From Candidatus Alistipes excrementipullorum (lineage in GTDB: Bacteria; Bacteroidota; Bacteroidia; Bacteroidales; Rikenellaceae), in NCBI GenBank assembly GCA_019113665.1, contig DXGW01000203.1, positions 1-6,710 on the forward strand: a stretch of 6,710 nt of DNA, read 5' to 3'. Numbering within the stretch: the stretch's first letter is position 1; each line of letters starts with the position of its first letter. The notes below the pieces were generated by a model. That model had not been told where the DNA came from. It saw nothing but the letters and a program-made list of their open reading frames with translations, and made no database searches. Made by a program: the position numbers and the translations under genes. Below are positions 1 through 5,380 of the stretch, piece by piece.

Positions 1-1
1 T

Positions 2-352
2 TCGTCGCCAGACGAGCTCTTCCTGCAGCGGGTCATGGAGGTGGTCGAGGCGAACATCTCGGATTCCGATTTCAACGCCTCGATACTGTGTGACAAGTGC
101 GGGTACAGCTCCAAGCAGGTCTACCGCAAGATCAAGCAGCTGACCGGCCTGACCACAGTGGAGTTCATACGCGACATACGTCTGAAAAAGGCAGCCATAT
201 TCCTCGGGCAGGATAAGTTGACTGTTTCGGAAATAATGTATATGGTCGGTTTTACCAACAACTCCTATTTTGCGCAGTGTTTCAAACAGAAATACGGTAT
301 CTCTCCCTCCGAATATGCGAAAAGCCGGGGCGAAAATGGAGTAGAAAGATGA
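2..352 (+). CDS. AraC-family DNA-binding domain, C-terminal fragment (probably of a hybrid two-component regulator)
   Basis: The reading frame is open to the left edge, so this is the last 116 residues of a longer protein; the in-frame ATG at 35 is not a credible start because family-like sequence (SSPDELFLQRV) precedes it. The fragment is a complete AraC-type output domain. It has a first helix-turn-helix around residues 29-49 (LCDKCGYSSKQVYRKIKQL), the linker with the EFIRDIRL element, and a second helix-turn-helix around residues 75-96 with the signature VGFTNNSYF, ending in GISPSEY. The DE-FL-x-V stretch just before the domain is typical of the linker after a receiver domain in Bacteroidetes hybrid two-component systems, but a plain response regulator or AraC protein cannot be excluded. 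Such proteins usually control sugar or glycan utilisation genes; its targets are not visible here. The 65-base gap downstream holds the promoter of the next operon. No terminator was recognised after it. Confidence 0.88.
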   Translation, partial: SSPDELFLQRVMEVVEANISDSDFNASILCDKCGYSSKQVYRKIKQLTGLTTVEFIRDIRLKKAAIFLGQDKLTVSEIMYMVGFTNNSYFAQCFKQKYGISPSEYAKSRGENGVER

Positions 353-361
353 CTTCGGGTG

Positions 362-392
362 TTTGAAAAGACAAATTTTTTTGCTATATTTG
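362..392 (+). promoter_or_regulatory. Bacteroidetes-type promoter of the oxidoreductase operon
   Basis: The -7 element TATATTTG at 385-392 matches the Bacteroidetes consensus TAnnTTTG exactly. The -33 element TTTG lies at 362-365, exactly 19 bases upstream, within the spacing expected for this sigma factor. Transcription would start about 398-402, leaving a leader of roughly 16-20 bases before the ATG at 418. That leader is A/T-rich (attaaaacttt) and has no Shine-Dalgarno site, which is usual for this phylum. No operator or riboswitch fits in so short a leader. Confidence 0.82.
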
Positions 393-417
393 TACAATGC
401 ATTAAAACTTTAACGCA

Positions 418-645
418 ATGGCGAAAATAAAAGGTAAAATAGTTGTCGACAAGGAGCGTTGCAAAGGGTGCGGCGTATGCGTGGCATCGTGTCCGTGCGA
501 TGTTCTTGCACTGTCGACATTCGTTAACGGCAAAGGCTACCCCGTCGCCGAGATGGCCAATCCCGATGCCTGTACGGGGTGCGCATCGTGCGGCATAATA
601 TGCCCCGACAGTTGCATAACGGTATATCGTCAAAAATTCGAATAA
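418..645 (+). CDS. korD: 2-oxoacid:ferredoxin oxidoreductase, ferredoxin-like delta subunit (two 4Fe-4S clusters)
   Basis: A 75-residue bacterial ferredoxin-type protein that carries electrons from the catalytic subunits of a 2-oxoacid oxidoreductase to soluble ferredoxin in the cytoplasm. Two complete cluster motifs are visible: C15-x2-C18-x2-C21-x3-C25-P and C52-x2-C55-x2-C58-x3-C62-P, each the classic 4Fe-4S pattern. Two further cysteines, C27 and C66, lie just after the motifs and are not needed for the clusters. The size fits a stand-alone delta subunit (KorD/VorD/PorD type) rather than a domain fused to another chain. It is the first gene of the operon, 2 bases ahead of the alpha-subunit start, and this position supports the delta-subunit call over a free ferredoxin. 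The ATG at 418 is chosen because it follows the promoter by a short A-rich leader. Substrate class cannot be read from this subunit. Confidence 0.9.
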   Translation: MAKIKGKIVVDKERCKGCGVCVASCPCDVLALSTFVNGKGYPVAEMANPDACTGCASCGIICPDSCITVYRQKFE

Positions 646-647
646 CT

Positions 648-1745
648 ATGGCGGAGAAAGAGGTAAAACTGATGAAAGGTAACGAGGTGATAGCCTATGC
701 TGCCATTCGTTACGGTTGTGACGGTTATTTCGGCTACCCCATTACCCCGCAGTCGGAGGTGATGGAGACCCTGATGGAACTCAAACCCTGGGAGACTACG
801 GGTATGGTCGTGCTTCAGGCCGAGTCGGAGATTGCGTCCGTGAACATGTTGTACGGCGGTGCCGCAACGGGCAAGCGAGTGATGACTTCGTCGTCGAGCC
901 CCGGTGTGAGCCTTATGAGCGAGGGCATGAGTTATCTTGCCGGTGCCGAACTGCCGTGTCTTATAGTGAACTGCCAGCGTGGCGGCCCGGGTCTCGGTAC
1001 GATCCAACCGTCGCAGGGTGACTATTTCCAGGCCTGCAAGGGCGGAGCCCACGGTGACTTCCACCTTATCGTGCTGGCACCCAATTCGGTGCAGGAAATG
1101 CACGATTTCGTGGCCGACGCCTTCGACCTGGCATTCAAGTACCGTAACCCGGCGATGATACTGGCGGACGGTGCCATCGGCCAGATGATGGAGAAGGTTA
1201 CGCTGGCCCCGCAGCGCCCGCGCAAGACCGATGCCGAGATAGAGGAGGAGTGCAAGAGCTGGGCAATATTCGGAAAGACTCCCGACCGCCCGCGCAATGT
1301 GATCACCTCGCTCGAGTTGCGCTCGGAGGAGATGGAGAAGATAAACCTGCGCCTGCAGGCCAAATACAAGGCCATGGAGGAGAACGAGGTGCGTTATGAG
1401 GCAATCGAATGCGACGATGCCGACTACGTGATCGTGGCCTTCGGATCGTCGGCCCGCATATGCTCGGCAACAGTCGAACTTGCCCGCAACGAGGGCTTGA
1501 AGGTAGGCTTGTTGCGTCCCATAACGTTGTATCCGTTCCCGACCAAACCAATAGCGGAATTGGCGGCACGCGGCGTCAAGGGATTCCTCAGCGCCGAACT
1601 CAATGCCGGACAGATGGTTCAGGACGTGAAACTTGCCGTGAACGGTGTCGTTCCCGTCGAGCATTACGGACGTCAGGGAGGCTCGATGTTCACTCCCGAC
1701 GAGGTTCTTCAGGCTTTGAAAGATAAAATCATAAACAGAGGATAG
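648..1745 (+). CDS. vorB: 2-oxoacid:ferredoxin oxidoreductase alpha subunit, VorB type
   Basis: A 365-residue alpha subunit that, with beta and gamma, oxidatively decarboxylates a 2-oxoacid to acyl-CoA with ferredoxin as acceptor. The N-terminal pyrimidine-binding domain shows GYPITPQSE (29-37), an acidic pair E59/E61 in the region of the TPP-contacting glutamate, the loop TSSSSPG (80-86) and QRGGPGLGT (110-118). A second domain of the transketolase-C type begins near 258 (DYVIVAFGSSAR), with LRPITLYPFP near 290 and GQMVQDV near 321. Length and motifs match proteins annotated in Bacteroidetes as 3-methyl-2-oxobutanoate dehydrogenase subunit VorB, but the same family is also labelled KorA (2-oxoglutarate), so substrate is an inference. 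The ATG at 648 is preferred over an in-frame ATG at 579: it lies 2 bases after the delta-subunit stop and gives the family N-terminus (KLMKGNEVIA). No Shine-Dalgarno site is seen, so translation may depend on the upstream gene. Confidence 0.93.
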   Translation: MAEKEVKLMKGNEVIAYAAIRYGCDGYFGYPITPQSEVMETLMELKPWETTGMVVLQAESEIASVNMLYGGAATGKRVMTSSSSPGVSLMSEGMSYLAGAELPCLIVNCQRGGPGLGTIQPSQGDYFQACKGGAHGDFHLIVLAPNSVQEMHDFVADAFDLAFKYRNPAMILADGAIGQMMEKVTLAPQRPRKTDAEIEEECKSWAIFGKTPDRPRNVITSLELRSEEMEKINLRLQAKYKAMEENEVRYEAIECDDADYVIVAFGSSARICSATVELARNEGLKVGLLRPITLYPFPTKPIAELAARGVKGFLSAELNAGQMVQDVKLAVNGVVPVEHYGRQGGSMFTPDEVLQALKDKIINRG

Positions 1746-1747
1746 TC

Positions 1748-2506
1748 ATGGGCGAAGTAGAATTGAAACAGGAAAATATCGTGTACGCCAAGTCCAAGCT
1801 CATTCTGGACAATGTCATGCACTACTGCCCGGGTTGCAGTCACGGCACGGTACACAAACTTATTGCGGAGGTCATCGAGGAGATGGGCCTGCAGTCGAAG
1901 ACTATCGGTATCAGCCCCGTGGGCTGTGCGGTTTTTGCATACAACTATATCGACATAGACTGGGCCGAGGCGGCTCACGGACGCGCCTGCGCCGTGGCGA
2001 CAGGTATCAAGCGCCTGCACCCCGACAAACTCGTCTTCACATATCAGGGTGACGGCGACCTGTCGGCAATAGGTACGTGCGAGACCATACATGCGGCTGC
2101 CCGCGGCGAGAATATCGTGGCCATATACATCAACAATGCGATTTACGGTATGACCGGAGGCCAGATGGCCCCGACTACCCTGCTCGGCATGAAGACGGCA
2201 ACGACGCCTTACGGCCGCGACCCGCGCCTGAACGGTTATCCGTACAAGATCGCCGACATGCTGGCTCATCTCGACGGTGTATGCTACATCACCCGTCAGA
2301 GCGTGCACACGCCGGCCAACGTGCGCAAATGCAAGCGCGCGATACGCAAGGCGTTCGAGAATTCGCTGGCCGGCAAGGGCTTCTCCATGGTCGAGGTCGT
2401 TTCGACCTGCAACAGCGGCTGGAAACTTTCGCCCGTACAGGCAAACGAATGGCTTGAACAGAACATGCTGCCGTTCTATCCGCTCGGCGATGTAAAGGAT
2501 ATTTAA
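1748..2506 (+). CDS. korB: 2-oxoacid:ferredoxin oxidoreductase beta subunit, TPP-binding
   Basis: A 252-residue catalytic subunit holding the thiamine pyrophosphate and the cluster nearest to it. The diphosphate/Mg-binding motif is clear: YQGDGDLSAIG (99-109) followed by the asparagines of YINNAIYGMTGGQ (127-139). Four cysteines match the beta-subunit cluster pattern known from pyruvate:ferredoxin oxidoreductases: C27 and C30 in HYCPGCSHG, C60 in SPVGC, and C221 in STCNSGW. H77-G78-R79 in the AAHGRA stretch is also typical of the family. The gene starts 2 bases after the alpha-subunit stop, with a weak purine-rich site (AGAGGA, 1737-1742) five bases before the ATG. The length is slightly short of some pyruvate-type beta subunits (about 300) but normal for the Kor/Vor group in anaerobes. 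Symbols korB and vorA are both in use for such proteins; the substrate is not settled by sequence. Confidence 0.93.
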   Translation: MGEVELKQENIVYAKSKLILDNVMHYCPGCSHGTVHKLIAEVIEEMGLQSKTIGISPVGCAVFAYNYIDIDWAEAAHGRACAVATGIKRLHPDKLVFTYQGDGDLSAIGTCETIHAAARGENIVAIYINNAIYGMTGGQMAPTTLLGMKTATTPYGRDPRLNGYPYKIADMLAHLDGVCYITRQSVHTPANVRKCKRAIRKAFENSLAGKGFSMVEVVSTCNSGWKLSPVQANEWLEQNMLPFYPLGDVKDI

Positions 2507-2510
2507 TCGA

Positions 2511-2516
2511 AAGGAG
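2511..2516 (+). promoter_or_regulatory. Strong Shine-Dalgarno site for the gamma subunit
   Basis: AAGGAG lies 8 bases before the ATG at 2525, an ideal position for pairing with the 3' end of 16S rRNA. It sits in the 18-base gap after the beta-subunit stop. The other plus-strand genes here have A-rich or barely purine-rich leaders, as is common in Bacteroidetes, so this site stands out and may let the gamma subunit be translated independently of its upstream neighbour. Confidence 0.7.
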
Positions 2517-2524
2517 ATGAAGTT

Positions 2525-3067
2525 ATGAAAGAGACTTTGATTATAGCCGGTTTCGGAGGACAGGGCGTCCTTTCGATGGGTAAGATTCTGGCCTATGCAG
2601 GTGTTATGCAGGACTATGAGGTCACATGGATGCCTTCATACGGTCCGGAGATGCGCGGTGGTACGGCCAACGTGACCGTTATCCTTTCGGACAAACGTAT
2701 CTCGTCGCCCATAGCGCACGAGTTCGATACGGCCATCATTCTCAATCAGCAGTCGATGGACAAGTTCGAGCCGCTGGTCAAGGCCGGAGGTACGCTCATA
2801 TATGACGTCAACGGCATTACGCGTCACCCGGTACGCAAGGATATAAAGGTGTATTCGATAAATGCGACCGAAGAGTGCGCCAAACTCGGCAATGCGCGCC
2901 TGTTCAATACGATGATCCTCGGCGGCTACCTGAAGGTATGTCCCGTGGTAAGTATGGACAATGTCATGGAGGGATTGAAAAAGTCGCTGCCCGAGCGTGC
3001 ATGGAAAATGCTTCCGGCCAACGAGGAGGCGATTAGGCACGGCGGAGAGATTATACGCGAGTTGTAG
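2525..3067 (+). CDS. korC: 2-oxoacid:ferredoxin oxidoreductase gamma subunit
   Basis: A 180-residue gamma subunit, the pyruvate-ferredoxin/flavodoxin oxidoreductase catalytic-domain family (POR), completing the heterotetramer encoded by this operon. The glycine-rich opening AGFGGQGVLSMGKILAYAG (8-26) and the motif YGPEMRGGTANV (39-50) are the family hallmarks; the second lies in the region thought to contact CoA or the partner chains. Length is normal for a stand-alone gamma subunit. The start at 2525 is fixed by the Shine-Dalgarno site and by the family N-terminus a few residues before the GFGGQG loop. It is the last gene of the operon, ending 23 bases before a strong terminator hairpin. VorC would be an equivalent name if the enzyme proves specific for branched-chain 2-oxoacids. 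Confidence 0.92.
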   Translation: MKETLIIAGFGGQGVLSMGKILAYAGVMQDYEVTWMPSYGPEMRGGTANVTVILSDKRISSPIAHEFDTAIILNQQSMDKFEPLVKAGGTLIYDVNGITRHPVRKDIKVYSINATEECAKLGNARLFNTMILGGYLKVCPVVSMDNVMEGLKKSLPERAWKMLPANEEAIRHGGEIIREL

Positions 3068-3090
3068 TCCGGTCCGTGTTGAGACATGTG

Positions 3091-3122
3091 ACGTGCGTCC
3101 TGAAAGGGGCGCACGTTTTTTT
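3091..3122 (+). terminator. Rho-independent terminator of the oxidoreductase operon
   Basis: A 10-base-pair stem (3091-3100 with 3107-3116, one T-G wobble) closes a six-base loop (TGAAAG) and is followed by a run of seven T (3116-3122). It begins 24 bases after the gamma-subunit stop. The stem is GC-rich and nearly perfect, so it should end most transcription before the peroxiredoxin gene. Confidence 0.88.
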
Positions 3123-3151
3123 GTGAACGGGTATTGAATTTGCATGCTTTG
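3120..3151 (+). promoter_or_regulatory. Possible weak promoter for the peroxiredoxin gene
   Basis: The 52 bases between terminator and peroxiredoxin start should hold a promoter, but no perfect consensus is present. TTTG at 3120-3123 (overlapping the terminator T-run) lies 20 bases before ATGCTTTG (3144-3151), which keeps the TTTG half of the -7 box but lacks the TA. An alternative -7 box, TGAATTTG (3135-3142), has one mismatch to TAnnTTTG but no well-placed -33 partner. The leader then runs through an A-tract (3161-3167) to the ATG without a Shine-Dalgarno site. Placement is an inference only; an activator-dependent (for example oxidative-stress) promoter would tolerate such weak boxes. Confidence 0.25.
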
Positions 3152-3174
3152 AGTCGTACCAAAAAAACGCAATT

Positions 3175-3900
3175 ATGGAAAACGACACTTTACGCATGCC
3201 TCTGATAGGCGAACGCGCGCCGGAGTTTACGGCCGAAACCACACAGGGAACCATAATGTTCCCGTCGGATTATAAAGGCAAATGGGTCATTCTGTTCAGC
3301 CACCCGTCGGACTTTACGCCCGTGTGCACTACCGAGTTCATGATGTTCGAGAAATTGAGGCCTGAACTCGAGAAGATGAATTGTGCCCTTGTGGGGCTGT
3401 CGGTAGGGAATGTGGCGAGCCATATCGCGTGGCTCCACTCCATCAGGGAGAAGATCGAATACAGGGGCATGCGCAACGTGCAGGTGCGTTTTCCTCTGGT
3501 TGCCGACTCAACCATGGAGATAGCCCGCATGTATGGCATGGTCTCCCCGTCGGTGAGTTCGACCAAGGCCGTGCGGGCACTCTTTTTCATCGATCCGGCA
3601 GGTATAGTGAGGGCAACGATATATTACCCGTCAACGCTGGGACGTAATTTCGATGAGATAATACGCACTTTACAGGGGCTGCAGGCCGTGGACCGTTACG
3701 GTATGGCATTGCCCGCAGACTGGCGGCCGGGAGACGATGTCGTGGTTATGGCTGCAGATACTTACCCTGCCGCCGAAATGCGAGCGGACGACAGTGGTCA
3801 GGACGGCATGCGGTGCTATGACTGGTATTTCTGCGTAAAGCCGTGGAACAACGTCGTAAGGCCGGAACAGGAACGGGAGAAGATTGCTGAGACGGTGTGA
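3175..3900 (+). CDS. Peroxiredoxin, Prx6 family, archaeal-type with extra C-terminal cysteines
   Basis: A 241-residue cytoplasmic thiol peroxidase that reduces hydrogen peroxide and organic hydroperoxides. The active-site motif HPSDFTPVCTTE (43-54) places the peroxidatic cysteine at C51 with T48 and P44 in the expected P-x3-T-x2-C arrangement, and R134 (KAVRALFFID) is a good candidate for the conserved arginine. SHIAW (82-86) and the long C-terminal arm with LPADWRPGDDV (179-189) are typical of Prx6-type proteins. C214 and C220 form a C-x5-C pair in RCYDWYFCVKPW; the same spacing occurs in archaeal enzymes such as Aeropyrum Tpx, where a C-terminal cysteine resolves the sulfenic acid. H43 matches the histidine near the active site in that enzyme. 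It is therefore likely a 2-Cys mechanism in a 1-Cys-looking family. The gene stands alone after a terminator and ends 11 bases from the convergent Nim-like gene. The ATG at 3175 gives the expected N-terminus (PLIGERAPEF). Confidence 0.93.
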   Translation: MENDTLRMPLIGERAPEFTAETTQGTIMFPSDYKGKWVILFSHPSDFTPVCTTEFMMFEKLRPELEKMNCALVGLSVGNVASHIAWLHSIREKIEYRGMRNVQVRFPLVADSTMEIARMYGMVSPSVSSTKAVRALFFIDPAGIVRATIYYPSTLGRNFDEIIRTLQGLQAVDRYGMALPADWRPGDDVVVMAADTYPAAEMRADDSGQDGMRCYDWYFCVKPWNNVVRPEQEREKIAETV

Positions 3901-3911
3901 GATACTTCGGA

Positions 3912-4406
3912 CTACCCTTTGCGTGGCAAGGCCTTGCACTTGCCGCTCCACGATACGATGGTCAACCTGATTATCTCGGTGCGATGGAATGATTTTTCGG
4001 CGTATTTGCGGCCTATGGCCTTGTAGTCCGGTGAATATTTGCCGATGAGCGCCTCGAGCGCCGACATGCGTTCCTGCTCGTCGAGGCCGGTGGCCGCCGT
4101 ACAGGACAATACGATGCTTTCGTATTCCGTCGTAAACATGTCGGGGAGAGGTCTCGTGTGTCCGATGATGCAGAACGAAACCTTGTCGCAGGTTGCAAGG
4201 CAGCGCAACTTGCGGCCCTCCGGAGCGCAATGTATGTATATGGAATCATGCCCGTCCCATACGTAGTTTACGGGGACACCGTATCCGCCGCCGTTCTCCG
4301 CCTGCATGGACAATACACCGTATTCGCCGTCGGTGAGCAGCCGTACGGCCTTTTCATATGTCAGCAGGCGATCCTGCCGGCGTACATTGTCGTTGTCGTA
4401 TGTCAT
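3912..4406 (-). CDS. NimA-like flavoprotein of the pyridoxamine 5'-phosphate oxidase fold
   Basis: A 164-residue split-barrel protein of the Pyridox_ox_2/NimA type, predicted to bind FMN. The family pattern is followed along its length: RRQDRLL (9-15) near the start, GEYGVLSM (27-34), YGVPVNYVWD (42-51), IYIHCAPEGRK (56-66), VSFCIIG, MFTTEYESIVL, and a C-terminal Ile-rich strand followed by SGKCKALPRKG. H59 in the IYxHxAxxGxK motif corresponds to the conserved histidine in Nim proteins linked to cofactor or substrate binding. Nim proteins of Bacteroides have been tied to nitroimidazole resistance, but many chromosomal relatives have unknown roles, so resistance should not be assumed. The ATG at 4406 is chosen because it overlaps the fmt stop codon as ATGA; a GTG at 4421 would extend the protein by five residues. 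No terminator is seen after its stop, which is 11 bases from the convergent peroxiredoxin stop. Confidence 0.87.
   Translation of the reverse strand: MTYDNDNVRRQDRLLTYEKAVRLLTDGEYGVLSMQAENGGGYGVPVNYVWDGHDSIYIHCAPEGRKLRCLATCDKVSFCIIGHTRPLPDMFTTEYESIVLSCTAATGLDEQERMSALEALIGKYSPDYKAIGRKYAEKSFHRTEIIRLTIVSWSGKCKALPRKG
4403..4406 (-). other. ATGA start/stop overlap, fmt to nim-like gene
   Basis: On the minus strand the last four bases of fmt read ATGA, giving both the start codon of the Nim-like gene (4406-4404) and the fmt stop TGA (4405-4403). Such overlaps are a usual sign of translational coupling by reinitiation and of co-transcription. Confidence 0.85.
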
Positions 4407-5380
4407 TTCGGGACTTGGCACGTGTATTGGCCGACGTTGCGGAAGCCGAGAAGCAACTCCTTGACTGACATGCGTTTTTTACCTGCTATCTGAAGTTCTG
4501 ATATATCTATCTTCCCGTCGGCGCACGATATGTGGATATAACTTTTGCCGTCGCTCGACAGTTTGCCTGCCTCCGTCGCCCGTACATCGCCCGGAATGAA
4601 CCGCGCGGAGAATATCTTGGCTGTCAGCGGAGCATTGTCTGCCGAATAGAGTTCTGTCCAAGCAGCAGGATATGGCGACAGACCGCGTATGAAGTCGATT
4701 ATTGTTCGGCCTCCCTTGGTCCAGTCGATGCGGCAATCCTCCTTGAATATCTTCGGCGCCGGTTTCAGCGTACTTTCGTCTATGTGCTGCTGTTCTACCG
4801 GGTTTGCCGTTCCGGCAGCGATACGTTCGACAGTATCGAGGACAAGTCCCTTGCCTGTCTCCATCAGTCGGTCATAAACACTACCGACCGTATCATCATC
4901 GCCTATCGGTTCGCGTATCTGCCCTATTATGCCGCCCTTGTCGATCTCGTGGTTCAACATGAAGGTTGTTACTCCCGTCTCCTTTTCGCCGTTGATTATG
5001 GCCCAGTTTATGGGAGCCGCTCCGCGGTATTGCGGTAGCAGAGATGCATGCAGGTTGAACGTGCCGAAAGTCGGCATGGCCCATATGATCTCGGGCAGCA
5101 TGCGGAAGGCTATGACTATGCCCAGGTCAGGCCGCAGAGCCTTCATGGTCTCGACAAAGTCGGGATCTTTCAGTTTCTCCGGTTGCAATATCGGCAACCC
5201 CATCTTCATGGCGGCCCTTTTTACGTCGCTTTCATGCGTTTTCAAGCCGCGGCCGGCAGGTTTGTCGGGCGTGGTGACAACTGCAACCACATTGTATCCG
5301 TTCTCTACCAAAGCGGTGAGCGAAGGTACGGCAAACTCGGGCGTACCCATGAATACTATACGAAGGTCTTTGGCGTTCAT
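4403..5380 (-). CDS. fmt: Methionyl-tRNA formyltransferase
   Basis: A 325-residue enzyme that transfers a formyl group from 10-formyltetrahydrofolate to methionyl-tRNA(fMet), preparing it for translation initiation. The N-terminal formyltransferase domain begins with RIVFMGTPEFAVPSL (7-21). It contains the tRNA-recognition loop PDKPAGRGLK (38-47) with R44. The catalytic triad is N109, H111 and D147, seen in NLHASLLPQYRGAAPINW (109-126) and HEIDKGG (144-150). The C-terminal OB-fold-like domain follows, with APKIFKEDCRIDW leading into IDFIRGLSPYPAAW, as in other Fmt proteins. Length is within a few residues of the usual size. Its ATG overlaps the stop of the upstream permease gene, and its stop overlaps the next start, so it sits in the middle of a coupled three-gene set. 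The RMLPEIIW variant and the form of the catalytic region are typical of Bacteroidetes Fmt. Confidence 0.97.
   Translation of the reverse strand: MNAKDLRIVFMGTPEFAVPSLTALVENGYNVVAVVTTPDKPAGRGLKTHESDVKRAAMKMGLPILQPEKLKDPDFVETMKALRPDLGIVIAFRMLPEIIWAMPTFGTFNLHASLLPQYRGAAPINWAIINGEKETGVTTFMLNHEIDKGGIIGQIREPIGDDDTVGSVYDRLMETGKGLVLDTVERIAAGTANPVEQQHIDESTLKPAPKIFKEDCRIDWTKGGRTIIDFIRGLSPYPAAWTELYSADNAPLTAKIFSARFIPGDVRATEAGKLSSDGKSYIHISCADGKIDISELQIAGKKRMSVKELLLGFRNVGQYTCQVPK
5377..5380 (-). other. ATGA start/stop overlap, permease to fmt
   Basis: The permease stop TGA (5379-5377) shares bases with the fmt ATG (5380-5378), read as ATGA on the minus strand. The sequence just before it is A-rich (end of the permease tail encoding KKKR) and has GA-rich runs that may help ribosome binding for fmt. 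Confidence 0.85.

Noticed and set aside
411..420. Similar AACGCAA-type sequence just before the starts of the delta-subunit and peroxiredoxin genes
   Set aside because: The match is short, its spacing to the ATG differs (it runs into the ATG in one gene and lies a few bases before it in the other), and A-rich leaders make such resemblance likely by chance.
579..647. Upstream ATG that would extend the alpha subunit by 23 residues over the delta-subunit gene
   Set aside because: The extension would overlap the second cluster motif of the ferredoxin in another frame and is not family-like; the ATG at 648 directly after the delta stop gives the normal N-terminus.
630..1664. A 344-codon open frame on the minus strand opposite the alpha-subunit gene
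   Set aside because: It is fully antisense to a gene with unmistakable family motifs, its product is rich in His/Arg/Leu without any recognisable domain, and such shadows are expected where third positions are GC-rich.
3926..3937. Perfect 12-base palindrome GCAAGGCCTTGC near the end of the Nim-like gene
   Set aside because: It lies within the coding sequence, has no T-run on either side and no second copy in the window; a palindrome of this length is not remarkable in GC-rich coding DNA.
4407..4421. GTG start adding five residues to the Nim-like protein
   Set aside because: The ATG at 4406 forms an ATGA overlap with the fmt stop, matching the junction type at the other end of fmt, and places the start at the usual distance from the RRQDRLL motif.
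4532..5038. A 168-codon plus-strand open frame opposite fmt, and several similar frames opposite the permease
   Set aside because: They are antisense to well-supported genes, show no known motifs, and lack promoter or ribosome-binding signals.
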